From Nocardiopsis flavescens (lineage in GTDB: Bacteria; Actinomycetota; Actinomycetes; Streptosporangiales; Streptosporangiaceae): a stretch of DNA of 64,000 bases. This document shows positions 33,231 through 40,960 of this stretch, one piece after another. The stretch spans positions 1 to 64,000 of the forward strand of contig NZ_FQZK01000009.1 of the NCBI RefSeq assembly GCF_900141985.1, written 5' to 3'. The position numbers and the translations under genes were made by a program. How positions within the stretch are numbered: the first letter of the stretch is position 1; the number at the start of each line of letters is the position of its first letter. The notes below the pieces were generated by a model. It did no database searches, was not told the origin of the DNA, and worked only from the letters and a program-made list of their open reading frames with translations.

Positions 33231-33641
33231 ATGGACCTGACGATTCACACCAGCTTCCTCCCGCACGACGACCCCGACGCGTCGCTGGCCTTCTACCGCG
33301 ACGTGCTCGGCTTCGAGGTCCGCAGCGACGTCGGACAGGGCAGGATGCGCTGGATCACCGTCGGCCCCGCCGGGCAGCCCGACACGTCGATCCTCCTGGC
33401 GCCTCCGGCGGCCGACCCGGGGATCGGGGAGGAGGAGCGCCGCACCATCGCCGGGATGATGGCCAAGGGGACCTACGGCTGGATCCTGCTGGCCACCCGG
33501 GACCTCGACGGCGTCTTCGACGCGGTGCAGGCCCGGGACGCCGAGGTCGTCCAGGAGCCGACCGAGCAGCCGTACGGCATCCGCGACTGCGCCTTCCGCG
33601 ACCCCGCGGGCAACCTGGTGCGCGTCCAGGAGATCGCCTGA
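33231..33641 (+). CDS. VOC (glyoxalase/bleomycin-resistance fold) protein
   Basis: 136-residue single-domain VOC protein: DLTIHTSFLPHDDPDASLAFYRDVLGFEVRSDVGQG in the first beta-alpha-beta-beta-beta unit and YGIRDCAFRDPAGNLVRVQE in the second, with the metal-site Glu near the end. Start ATG at 33231; TATCGT lies 7 bases before it and no ribosome site is seen, so the message may be leaderless. The AraC-family gene 29 bases downstream is probably its partner, as in many actinomycete stress loci. The ligand is unknown. Confidence 0.88.
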   Translation: MDLTIHTSFLPHDDPDASLAFYRDVLGFEVRSDVGQGRMRWITVGPAGQPDTSILLAPPAADPGIGEEERRTIAGMMAKGTYGWILLATRDLDGVFDAVQARDAEVVQEPTEQPYGIRDCAFRDPAGNLVRVQEIA

Positions 33642-33670
33642 GCCGGACGGCCGGCGGAGAGGAGACCCCC

Positions 33671-34132
33671 GTGTGCCGACCCTCCTGGGCGGACGCCCGC
33701 GCCGAGGCCCGGCGCTTGGAGGACCTCGCGCTGATGCGCAGGGTCCGCGACCGGATCGACCGGGAGTACGCCCTTCCACTGAACGTCGAGGCGCTCGCCC
33801 GCGGCGTGCACATGTCGGCGGGGCACCTCGGCCGCTGCTTCCGGCAGGCCTACGGAGAGTCCCCGTACTCGTACCTGATGACGCGCCGCATCGAGCGGGC
33901 CGCGGCGCTGCTGCGCCGCGGCGACCTCAGCGTCACCGAGGTCTGCTTCACCGTCGGCTGTTCTTCCCTGGGCACCTTCAGCACCCGGTTCGCCGAGCTG
34001 TTCGGGATGCCTCCCAGCGCCTACCGCGGTGCCGCCGCAGATGACGCGCGGGGCCTGCCGCAGTGCGTGGCCAAGCAGGTCACACGGCCGGTCCGCCGCC
34101 GGACGGCGCCCGCCGGTCCGCCGGCCGGCTGA
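33671..34132 (+). CDS. AraC-family transcriptional regulator
   Basis: 153 residues comprising only the two helix-turn-helix DNA-binding halves of AraC/XylS proteins (VEALARGVHMSAGHLGRCFRQAYGESPYSYLMTRRIERA; VTEVCFTVGCSSLGTFSTRFAELFGMPPSAYR). No ligand-binding domain is present. The GTG at 33671 has a good GGAGAGGAGA site. It follows the VOC gene and may regulate it. The C-terminal tail is Arg/Pro-rich and probably disordered. Confidence 0.88.
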   Translation: MCRPSWADARAEARRLEDLALMRRVRDRIDREYALPLNVEALARGVHMSAGHLGRCFRQAYGESPYSYLMTRRIERAAALLRRGDLSVTEVCFTVGCSSLGTFSTRFAELFGMPPSAYRGAAADDARGLPQCVAKQVTRPVRRRTAPAGPPAG

Positions 34133-34550
34133 GGCCCGGTGCCCGTCGCCGCCGGGGGAGGGCGCCCCGGCGGGCCGCGGTGCCCACCGCCGCCGGCGGG
34201 CGCGGAGACCCGGAACGGCCGCCCGAGCCGCCTCCCGCCCGAGCCGCCGCCGGCGTCCCACCGCGTGGTGTGGCTTCTCCGCCCCTGCCCTGGTGGATAC
34301 GCGTCGGCGGCGCCCTCCGGGGCGGCGCGCCGCCGCATGCGGCGACCCTTGCGCCCCGGTCGACGGCCCACCGGCGCGCGGCGGCCACCCGGCTCCAGCC
34401 GACCACCGCGACGACCCGCACGAACACGGGCGCGGGAAAGTCCCACCGCTCCAGGGGAGGCGACCCCGCCGCACGGCGGGTGCGGCGCCCCGGGCCCGCC
34501 CCGGAGCGCCCGCCGCCTCCCGGGGGCCGGCGGGCGCTCGCCGGGCGCGG
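34133..34550. other. Intergenic region, 418 bp, no gene seen
   Basis: Very GC-rich sequence between two convergent genes (AraC-type regulator, amidohydrolase). I see no coding signature, RNA gene or clear terminator hairpin. Confidence 0.4.
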
Positions 34551-35789
34551 TCAGTCCCGGGTGAACACCTCGGTCCCGCCCTGCCACACCTGGCGCACCG
34601 TCGACGGCAGCGCGGCCAGTCCTGCCGCGTCCGTCAGCTCGCCGTCGAGCACGACCGCGTCGGCGGCGTGGCCCGGTGCGAGCCGGCCGACCCGCACCCC
34701 GCGGATCAGCTCGCCGGCCACCGACGTGCTCGCCCGCAGCACGTCTTCCAGGCCCATCCCCAGGTCGGCCAGCAGCGCCAGCTCCGCGAGGTTGGATCCG
34801 TGGGGGCCCACTCCCGAGTCGGTGCCCATGGCGACCTTCACCCCGGCGGCGATCGCCTCGGCCACCGACTCCTGGTGCGTGTCCACCACCCGGCGGGCCT
34901 TGTCGACCACGGCCGCGGGGAGCCCCGAACCCGGCTCCTGGGCCCGCTCGATGACCGCTCTCGGCGCGGCCAGGGTGGGCACGAGGTAGGCGTCCCGGTC
35001 CAGGAACAGCCCGATCGCCTCCTCGTCCAGGTAGATCCCGTGCTCGATCGAGCGCACCCCGGCCCGCAGCGCCCGCTTGATCCCCTCGCCGCCCTGGGCG
35101 TGCGCCATGACGTAGGCGCCCTGGGCCTCGGCCTCCTCGACGATCACGCGGATCTCGTCCGCCGTGAACTGGGAGTGCCGCGGGTCGTCGGCGGGGGAGA
35201 GCACGCCCCCGGTGGAGCAGATCTTGATCTGGTCGGCGCCCGCGCTCAGGGTCGTGCGCACGGTCTTGCGCACCTCCTCGACGCCGTCGGCGACCCCGGA
35301 GGGGCGCCCGGGGTGCGGGGCCAGCATCGGGCTGGTCACCCCGGACGCCAGCCGCATGTCGCCGTGCCCGCCCGTCTGGCTCATGATCGCGACCGCGATC
35401 CGCAGCCGCGGCCCCGGGACGACCCCGGTCTCGACGGCCACCTTGGCGCCCAGGTCGGTGCCGCCCGCGTCGCGCACCGTCGTCACCCCCGCTTCGAGGG
35501 TGCGCCGCAGGTACGCCGCCGAGTTGTAGAACTGGAGCGAGAACGGCTCGGTGAAGGTGTTGAGCGACCCCGCGTTCTGCATCGTCATGTGCACGTGGAG
35601 GTCGATGAAGCCGGGGACGAGGGTCTTCCCGGAGGCGTCGACCGTGCGCGCGCCCGGGTGCCCGGCGGCCAGGTCGTGGCCGACCTCCAGCACGGTGTCC
35701 CCGGCGAATGCGACGTCCGCCCGGGGGAGGAAGGCCTCGCCGTCGAAGACGCGGGCTCCGGAGATGATGACGGTGGCTGGTGTGGACAT
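34551..35789 (-). CDS. Metal-dependent amidohydrolase (prolidase/imidazolonepropionase-like)
   Basis: 412 residues of the amidohydrolase superfamily. The metal ligands are visible: HVH in FIDLHVHM, Lys in DQIKICSTGG, His in AYVMAHAQG and SIEHGIYLD, and Asp in MGTDSGVG. This pattern matches Xaa-Pro dipeptidase-type imidohydrolases that cut peptides or amides. No signal peptide is present, so it is cytoplasmic. The ATG at 35789 has GGGAGAG upstream. The natural substrate cannot be told from sequence. Confidence 0.88.
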   Translation of the reverse strand: MSTPATVIISGARVFDGEAFLPRADVAFAGDTVLEVGHDLAAGHPGARTVDASGKTLVPGFIDLHVHMTMQNAGSLNTFTEPFSLQFYNSAAYLRRTLEAGVTTVRDAGGTDLGAKVAVETGVVPGPRLRIAVAIMSQTGGHGDMRLASGVTSPMLAPHPGRPSGVADGVEEVRKTVRTTLSAGADQIKICSTGGVLSPADDPRHSQFTADEIRVIVEEAEAQGAYVMAHAQGGEGIKRALRAGVRSIEHGIYLDEEAIGLFLDRDAYLVPTLAAPRAVIERAQEPGSGLPAAVVDKARRVVDTHQESVAEAIAAGVKVAMGTDSGVGPHGSNLAELALLADLGMGLEDVLRASTSVAGELIRGVRVGRLAPGHAADAVVLDGELTDAAGLAALPSTVRQVWQGGTEVFTRD

Positions 35790-36141
35790 GTCTCTCCCTG
35801 CGCTCCCGTCGCGTCCGAGGGGTACGCGCGCCCGCGTGCGACGGGGGTCACACGGGCGGCGGTGTCCCACGTTCTCGCACCGCCCCGTCCGGGCGGCGGG
35901 CAGGGGTGCTCCAAGGGGCCGGGGCGCGGCCCGCGGGGGGCGTGAAACGCCGTCCGGTGGCCGCCGGCCGTTCTCGCGCTGCTTCTCCGGTCCGGGTGGG
36001 GCCTGTCCGGGGGCCGGGGGTGCCGTCCGGTGGCCGTTTCCGCTCTGCCGGTACGGCTGGCGCGGGGGCCGCCGGCCGTTCTCGCGCCGATCCTCCGCCC
36101 GGGGGTACGGCCGCCGGGCGCGGGCCCGGCGGCCGCTCGCG
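35790..36141. repeat. Intergenic region, 352 bp, with short direct repeats
   Basis: No gene is seen. A 21-bp unit beginning GGCCGCCGGCCGTTCTC occurs at 35959-35979 and 36067-36087, and a 15-bp unit GCCGTCCGGTGGCCG at 35949-35963 with a matching copy near 36022-36036. The repeats may be remnants of slippage. The promoter of the amidohydrolase should lie at its left end. Confidence 0.6.
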
Positions 36142-37449
36142 TCAGGGCCGGACCGCGGCCGCGACGATCTCCTCCACCTGGCCGACGATCGCGGCCCGCT
36201 CCTCCTCGAACGCCGGGTCCGTGACCTCCCCGTCCTGGCCCAGGGACAGCACCGGCGTGTGGATGTGGCCGGCGGGGACGTCCCGTCCGGTGGCGTCCCG
36301 CAGCAGGGTGTTGCGGTAGGCGATCTCGTTGGACAGGTAGTCGCCCCCGCCGCCCGCCCGCGCCTGCGACCCCGGGGTGGGACCGTCGGGCCGCACGACC
36401 TCCTCGGTCCCGCCCTCGGGGATCTCCGTGACGGCGGTGTTGTCGAACACCGGGAACGGCGCCCCGTCGGTCTCCCCGACGATCGCGGCATGGTCCATCG
36501 AGGAGTCGGACCACTGCGGCTGCGGGGTGACCGTGGGCACGCCCTCGGGAACGGGGACCGTCTCCTCCTCGCCGACCCCCTCGTTGTCCGGAGCGCCGCC
36601 GCGCCACGCCCCGTTGTGCGCCTCCAGGTCGAACCGTTCCGGCCTGCCCTGGCTGACGGTGATGACCGCGTCGGCGGGCCGCTCACCCGTGTAGTGCGGC
36701 ACCAGCGCCTCCTCCACCATCCCGTCGCCGAAGTCGCGCCAGCGCACGGGGAAGAGCATCGCCTCCACCACCGCGACGCCGTCGGCCGTCTCGATCACCG
36801 CCCCGTCCAGGGCGAGCGCCGCCGCCCCGGAGGGGTTGGCCTGGCGGATGTCCGCGTCCAGGCCGAACGGGTCGAAACCGGTCACGACGATACGGAGCGC
36901 GCCCTCCTCGGCGTCGGAGAAGTCCGCGTCGTGGTGCCCGCGCGAGCGGCGGTCCAGGTCGGCCACGAGCGCGGCGCGCTCCTCCCCGTCCAGCGCGAAG
37001 TCCGGCTCCCACCGGTGCAGCGCCGACGCCATGCCGAGCCGCGCCCAGTAGAGCGGCCGGTCGTCCCCGGCGCTCAGGCCGCCCTCCGCCGCACCCTCTC
37101 CGCGGACCCGGTCCACCGCCGCCCGCCAGAGCGCGCTCCCGTGGCGCTCGACGACGGCGGCGGCCCGGTCGGCGTCTCCGGCGCCGCACAGGTCGCGGGT
37201 GAAGCGGTCCACGGACGCGGCGAACCCGGACCGGTCGAGGATCTCCCGGGGGACCTCCCCGGTGACGCGCGCCTCTTCGACGGTGGCGCCGTCCTGCCCC
37301 AGGCAGCCGCCGCCCCCGGCGGGCTCGGCCTGGGCGGGGTTCGCCGGGGCGAGGAGGACGGGCAGCAGCAGGATGGCCGCCGCCGCGGCCCGGGGGGTCT
37401 TGCGCGGGGCGTGCGCGCCCGCTCCGGCTCTGGGGGCTGGTCGATTCAA
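36142..37449 (-). CDS. Secreted pyroglutamyl-peptidase-like protein lacking the catalytic Cys
   Basis: 435 residues. A signal peptide (KTPRAAAAAILLLPVLLAPANPAQA) leads a helical region of about 140 residues, then a peptidase C15-like domain: LRIVVTGFDPFG near residue 160, NPSG, the Glu region ERFDLEAHN and the His region AGHIHTPVLSL. The usual SAGTYxCN motif that holds the nucleophile reads GGGGDYLSNEIAYRN, with Ser in place of Cys. Most characterised relatives are cytoplasmic and about 215 residues long, so this is a larger exported variant. The start is TTG at 37449 after AAAGGA. Confidence 0.75.
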   Translation of the reverse strand: MNRPAPRAGAGAHAPRKTPRAAAAAILLLPVLLAPANPAQAEPAGGGGCLGQDGATVEEARVTGEVPREILDRSGFAASVDRFTRDLCGAGDADRAAAVVERHGSALWRAAVDRVRGEGAAEGGLSAGDDRPLYWARLGMASALHRWEPDFALDGEERAALVADLDRRSRGHHDADFSDAEEGALRIVVTGFDPFGLDADIRQANPSGAAALALDGAVIETADGVAVVEAMLFPVRWRDFGDGMVEEALVPHYTGERPADAVITVSQGRPERFDLEAHNGAWRGGAPDNEGVGEEETVPVPEGVPTVTPQPQWSDSSMDHAAIVGETDGAPFPVFDNTAVTEIPEGGTEEVVRPDGPTPGSQARAGGGGDYLSNEIAYRNTLLRDATGRDVPAGHIHTPVLSLGQDGEVTDPAFEEERAAIVGQVEEIVAAAVRP

Positions 37450-37862
37450 GGAAGTGTTCCTTTCTCCGCACGGAGGAAAACGGGTGAGGCGGCCGGTCGG
37501 CCCCGCGGGTGCCCCGCCTCCGGCGGAGCGCCGCGCGCGGGTGGGCGCGGCGGTTCCGGCGATGGGGCGGTGGGCGGGGTCCGGTGACGCCGCGTGGGCC
37601 GCCGATGACGGCCACGGTCCGCACTCTTCCCGTGACACACGAGGGCAAACCGGGCTGCCGTCCCCCATGTCCCACCGGTGAAAGCCGGACACACCGTTCA
37701 CGCGACCCCGCGGCCCTCCCGCGGTGTCGCCGCCGTTGTGCGGCGGATATCGGTAAACGTTGTTTAAATCGGTTGTGGGGGAGCAACACACAGGAAGACC
37801 GAAGCCGCCGCGCCGGTGCCCGCGCTCCGCCCGGCGGCCGGGGTCCGACCAAGGAACACGGG
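37450..37862. promoter_or_regulatory. Divergent intergenic region, 413 bp
   Basis: No gene is seen. The right end holds an unusually AT-rich patch (GGATATCGGTAAACG, then TTGTTTAAATCGG, 37747-37780) that is a likely promoter for the secreted protein at 37863. The left end should carry the promoter of the pyroglutamyl-peptidase-like gene. Confidence 0.4.
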
Positions 37863-38453
37863 ATGAGGGGGATACTCGCCATGACGAGTGCATTTCGAGC
37901 GGGGACGGTGCGGGTCGCGGCCCTGGGAGCGGTGACGCTTCCCGCGCTGCTGCTCGCGTCCGGACCCGCGGTCGCCGAGGACGCCGGCTCCGGTGCGGGG
38001 GCGATGAGCGTCCGCGACTGCACGGCGGTGGACTTCGAGGTGGCCGAGACCGCGCGCGAGGGGGCCGCCGGGACGGTCCACATCGAGTTCGAGCTGGTCA
38101 AGCAGCCGCCGCTCGACCCGCAGGACGATGTGGCGTGCACCATGTACCCCTCCCTCGCGAACATGTACTGGGGGGACTCCGAGGGGAACCCCATCGGGGC
38201 CGAGGCCGCGATCGAGGGGGAGGGCGGCAGCGTTTTCGCCCTGTACCCGGGCGACGCGGCCACGCTGACGGTGTCCCGCCCCAACCCGGAGGTCTTCGAC
38301 CCCGAGGAGTGCGAGCCCACCGAGGTCGCCGGGGCCCACCTGTTCTTCCAGAACGACGAGGGCGCCGAGTACGTGCCCACGGACGGCCGGGACCGCGTCT
38401 GCGCGAACCCGGACCTGGGCGCGTCCACGGTCTCCGAGATCACCCCCGCCTGA
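37863..38453 (+). CDS. Secreted DUF4232-like protein
   Basis: 196 residues with a signal peptide (VRVAALGAVTLPALLLASGPAVA). The mature part has four well-spaced Cys residues (DCTAVDF, ACTMYP, ECEPTE, RVCANPD) and a beta-sandwich-like pattern with LYPGDAATLTV, as in DUF4232 proteins of actinomycetes. AAGGA precedes the ATG at 37863. A hairpin begins 7 bases after the stop. Function unknown. Confidence 0.75.
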   Translation: MRGILAMTSAFRAGTVRVAALGAVTLPALLLASGPAVAEDAGSGAGAMSVRDCTAVDFEVAETAREGAAGTVHIEFELVKQPPLDPQDDVACTMYPSLANMYWGDSEGNPIGAEAAIEGEGGSVFALYPGDAATLTVSRPNPEVFDPEECEPTEVAGAHLFFQNDEGAEYVPTDGRDRVCANPDLGASTVSEITPA

Positions 38454-38459
38454 CGGCAC

Positions 38460-38484
38460 GGGGCCGCCCGGACCGGGCGGCCCC
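38460..38484 (+). terminator. Hairpin terminator
   Basis: GGGGCCGCCCGG pairs with CCGGGCGGCCCC (38473-38484), a 12-bp stem directly after the secreted protein gene; the terminal base pairs must open to make a loop. Confidence 0.7.
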
Positions 38485-38697
38485 GCCCGCGTCGGCGCCC
38501 TCCCCGTCGTCTTCGGATCGGGCCGAAAGGCCCCCGCCCGCCCGCGTCGGCGTCCGGAGGCCGGGCGGTACGGCTCGGTGCGGCTCCGGCCGGGAACCGC
38601 TCATCCGCTTCCCCGGGCCCGCCGCCGAGGGTGCCGACCTCGCGGCTCGCCGGTCGGCGTCCGGCGTCAGGCCAGGTCACGGGCCTACTCTGGCGGG

Positions 38698-39948
38698 GTG
38701 ACCGACCTGCCGAAGAGCTGTGACGCCGTCGTGGTGGGAGCGGGGGCGGCCGGCCTGGTCGCCGCCGCCGACCTCGCCGCCGCGGGCCTGGACGTGACCC
38801 TGGTGGAGGCGGAGGAGAGCGTGGGAGGGCGCGTCCGCAGCACCGTCCGCGACGGCTACGTGCTCGACCGCGGCTTCCAGGTCCTCAACACCGCCTATCC
38901 GGCCGTCCGCCGCCGCCTGGACCTCGACGCCCTGCGGCTGCGGGCCTTCCCCAAGGGCATGGCCGTGCGCACCGACCGCGGCCTGCTCCGGCTCCGGGCG
39001 TCGCCGGCCGGGGCGCTCTCGGCCCTCTCCCTGCTCTCCGGGACCCTGGTGCGGCCCTCGGACCTCTTCCGCCTGCTCGGCATCGCGGCCGGGAACGCGC
39101 TCGAACCCGCCTCCCGGCTCAAGGCGCGCCCCGAGACGGACACCCTCACCGCGCTGCGCCGGCGCGGCTTGGGCAGAAGGGCGGTGGACACCCTGGTCCG
39201 GCCCTTCCTGAGCGGTGTCTTCCTCGACCCCTCCCTGGGGACGTCCAGCCGGGCCGACGACCTCGTCTGGCGCAGCTTCGCGCGGGGGCGGCTGACCGTC
39301 CCCGGGGCGGGGATCCAGGCCGTCCCGGACCAGCTGGCCGCACGCGCGGCGGGCGCCCGGATCCTGACCGGCGTCCCCGTGCGGAGCGTGGCCCCCGGGG
39401 AGGTGCGCACGGAGGCCGGAACCGTGCGGTGCCGCGCCGTCGTCGTCGCTGTCGGACCGGGCGCCGTCCACCGGCTGCTGCCGGCGCTGCCCGCGCCGGT
39501 GCTCAATCCGGCCACCACCTACTACCACTCGCGTCCCGCCGCACCCGGCGACGACGCGCTCCTGCACGTGGACGGGCGCTCCTCGCCGGGCCCGCTCTCC
39601 AGCGTCATGGTGCTCACCGCCACCGCGCCGTCCTACGCCCCGCCCGGCCGCGCGCTGATCGCCTCCTCCGCCGTCGGCGACCGGCGGCCCTCCGCGGCCG
39701 ACGCGGGCGCCGAGGCCGCGCGGATCCTGGGCACCCGCTCCGGGGACTGGGAGCACCTGGAGACGGTCCACATCCCGGACGCCCTGCCCGCGGCCCCGCC
39801 GCCGCTGGGCGACCTGCGCAGACCGGTCGCCCTGGGCGACGGCCTCTACGTGGCCGGCGACCACCGGGACACGCCCTCGCTCCAGGGGGCGCTGGTCAGC
39901 GGCGAGCGGGCCGCCGCGGCGGTCCTGGCCGACCTGGCCGGGGCCTGA
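38698..39948 (+). CDS. FAD-dependent amine oxidase/phytoene-desaturase-like oxidoreductase
   Basis: 416 residues. N-terminal dinucleotide fold VVVGAGAAGLVAAADLAAAGLDVTLVEAEESVGGRVRS and the C-terminal FAD motif GLYVAGDHRDTPSLQGALVSGERAA are typical of the flavin amine oxidase/desaturase family. No carotenoid genes are nearby. The GTG at 38698 follows TACTCT by 6 bases without a ribosome site, suggesting leaderless translation. Substrate unknown. Confidence 0.88.
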   Translation: MTDLPKSCDAVVVGAGAAGLVAAADLAAAGLDVTLVEAEESVGGRVRSTVRDGYVLDRGFQVLNTAYPAVRRRLDLDALRLRAFPKGMAVRTDRGLLRLRASPAGALSALSLLSGTLVRPSDLFRLLGIAAGNALEPASRLKARPETDTLTALRRRGLGRRAVDTLVRPFLSGVFLDPSLGTSSRADDLVWRSFARGRLTVPGAGIQAVPDQLAARAAGARILTGVPVRSVAPGEVRTEAGTVRCRAVVVAVGPGAVHRLLPALPAPVLNPATTYYHSRPAAPGDDALLHVDGRSSPGPLSSVMVLTATAPSYAPPGRALIASSAVGDRRPSAADAGAEAARILGTRSGDWEHLETVHIPDALPAAPPPLGDLRRPVALGDGLYVAGDHRDTPSLQGALVSGERAAAAVLADLAGA

Positions 39949-40017
39949 GCGGGGCCCGCGGGGGAAGTGCCACCAGCGCACCCGGAGCGACGGGGCGCGA
40001 AACGAAGGGAGCCGACC

Positions 40018-40323
40018 ATGCCGGTGTCCGAACCGGGACGATCCCTGGTCGTGCGCGTGGGCCGGGAGGAGCTGGTCGTCCGGCGCCGCTACGAGGCGCT
40101 GAGCATCGCGAACGACACGCTCATCGCGCTGTGGTTCATCGCGGGCAGCATCATGTTCTTCTCGTCGGCCTGGACGACCGCGGGCACGTGGTGCTTCCTG
40201 GCCGGCAGCGTCGAACTGCTGGTCCGGCCGCTCATCCGGCTCACGCGGCTGGTCCACGTGCGGCGCATCCGCTCGGCCGGCGGCTCCGCGACGGCCGCGC
40301 AGGAGTCCTCCATGGACTTCTGA
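40018..40323 (+). CDS. YrhK-like membrane protein
   Basis: 101 residues. RRRYEALSIANDTLIALWFIAGSIMFF, GTWCFLAGSVELLVRPLIRLTRLVH matches the YrhK domain: two membrane helices joined by a short loop and followed by a basic RPxIRLxR motif. AAGGGAG precedes the ATG. The gene stands alone, 69 bases after the oxidoreductase. Function unknown. Confidence 0.75.
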   Translation: MPVSEPGRSLVVRVGREELVVRRRYEALSIANDTLIALWFIAGSIMFFSSAWTTAGTWCFLAGSVELLVRPLIRLTRLVHVRRIRSAGGSATAAQESSMDF

Positions 40324-40339
40324 CCCCGGCCGGCCGGGG
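40324..40339 (+). terminator. Short palindromic hairpin after YrhK-like gene
   Basis: CCCCGGCCGGCCGGGG, a perfect 16-bp palindrome immediately after the stop codon. Possibly a terminator; weak on its own. Confidence 0.4.
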
Positions 40340-40883
40340 TCCGCGGCCGGAACGGGACACCGCCGGGGCGTCCCGGCCCGGCCGCCGACCGCGAGCCCTC
40401 GCGCCCGCGCCGGACCCCTACCGAAGAGTGCCCGGCGGCGGGGCGCCGTCCGTCGGCGCCCCGCCCCTTCCACACCTGCGCGCCGACGAGGGCGGCGCGG
40501 GCGGCCGGGAGCCCCTCCGGGGCCCGCGTCCGCCGGGTGACCCCCTTCGCCCCCTCCTCCGCCACCCCCTCCGGGACGGCGGGGGAGCGCGGCCGGACAC
40601 CGCCCCCGGGGGCGGCGGTACCCGCGTGGCCCGTCGATACCGGCTCCGCGCGGGGTGAGAACGAGGACGACGCGAATCTCCCGCGCCGGTTCGCAGCAAA
40701 TCGCCCGCGCGGCCTTGCGGATTTACATAAATAAGGCCGGAGGAGGAGTTTTCCCGTACCATGACCGACCTTTCCCGGACGGGTGGTCCGGGGAGTCAAC
40801 TCCGGCCGATCCGGTGCGCGTTGCTGGCGCCGACACCCGGACCCCGGTGTTATCTTCGGTGCGCAGAGTGGTCGCCCGCCATG
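40340..40883. other. Intergenic region, about 540 bp
   Basis: The first 330 bases are GC-rich with no coding signal. The right part is less GC-rich (ATTTACATAAATAAGGCC near 40720) and includes a GGAGGAGGAG at 40739 followed by an ATG at 40761. The frame opened by that ATG runs antiphase into the ligase gene and has no recognisable protein sequence, so I do not call it. The promoter of the downstream operon is probably here. Confidence 0.45.
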
Positions 40884-40907
40884 TCCTGGAATTCTGGAAT
40901 TCCAGGA
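40884..40907. promoter_or_regulatory. 24-bp perfect palindrome before AMP-ligase operon
   Basis: An 11-bp arm TCCTGGAATTC (40884-40894), a TG spacer and its exact inverted copy at 40897-40907. It ends 53 bases before the ligase ATG, a typical operator place. No regulator gene is adjacent. Confidence 0.6.
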
Positions 40908-40960
40908 AACCTGCTCGGGATCGCCTTTTCGGGGATCGCGAAGGAAACGATTGGCCTGCC

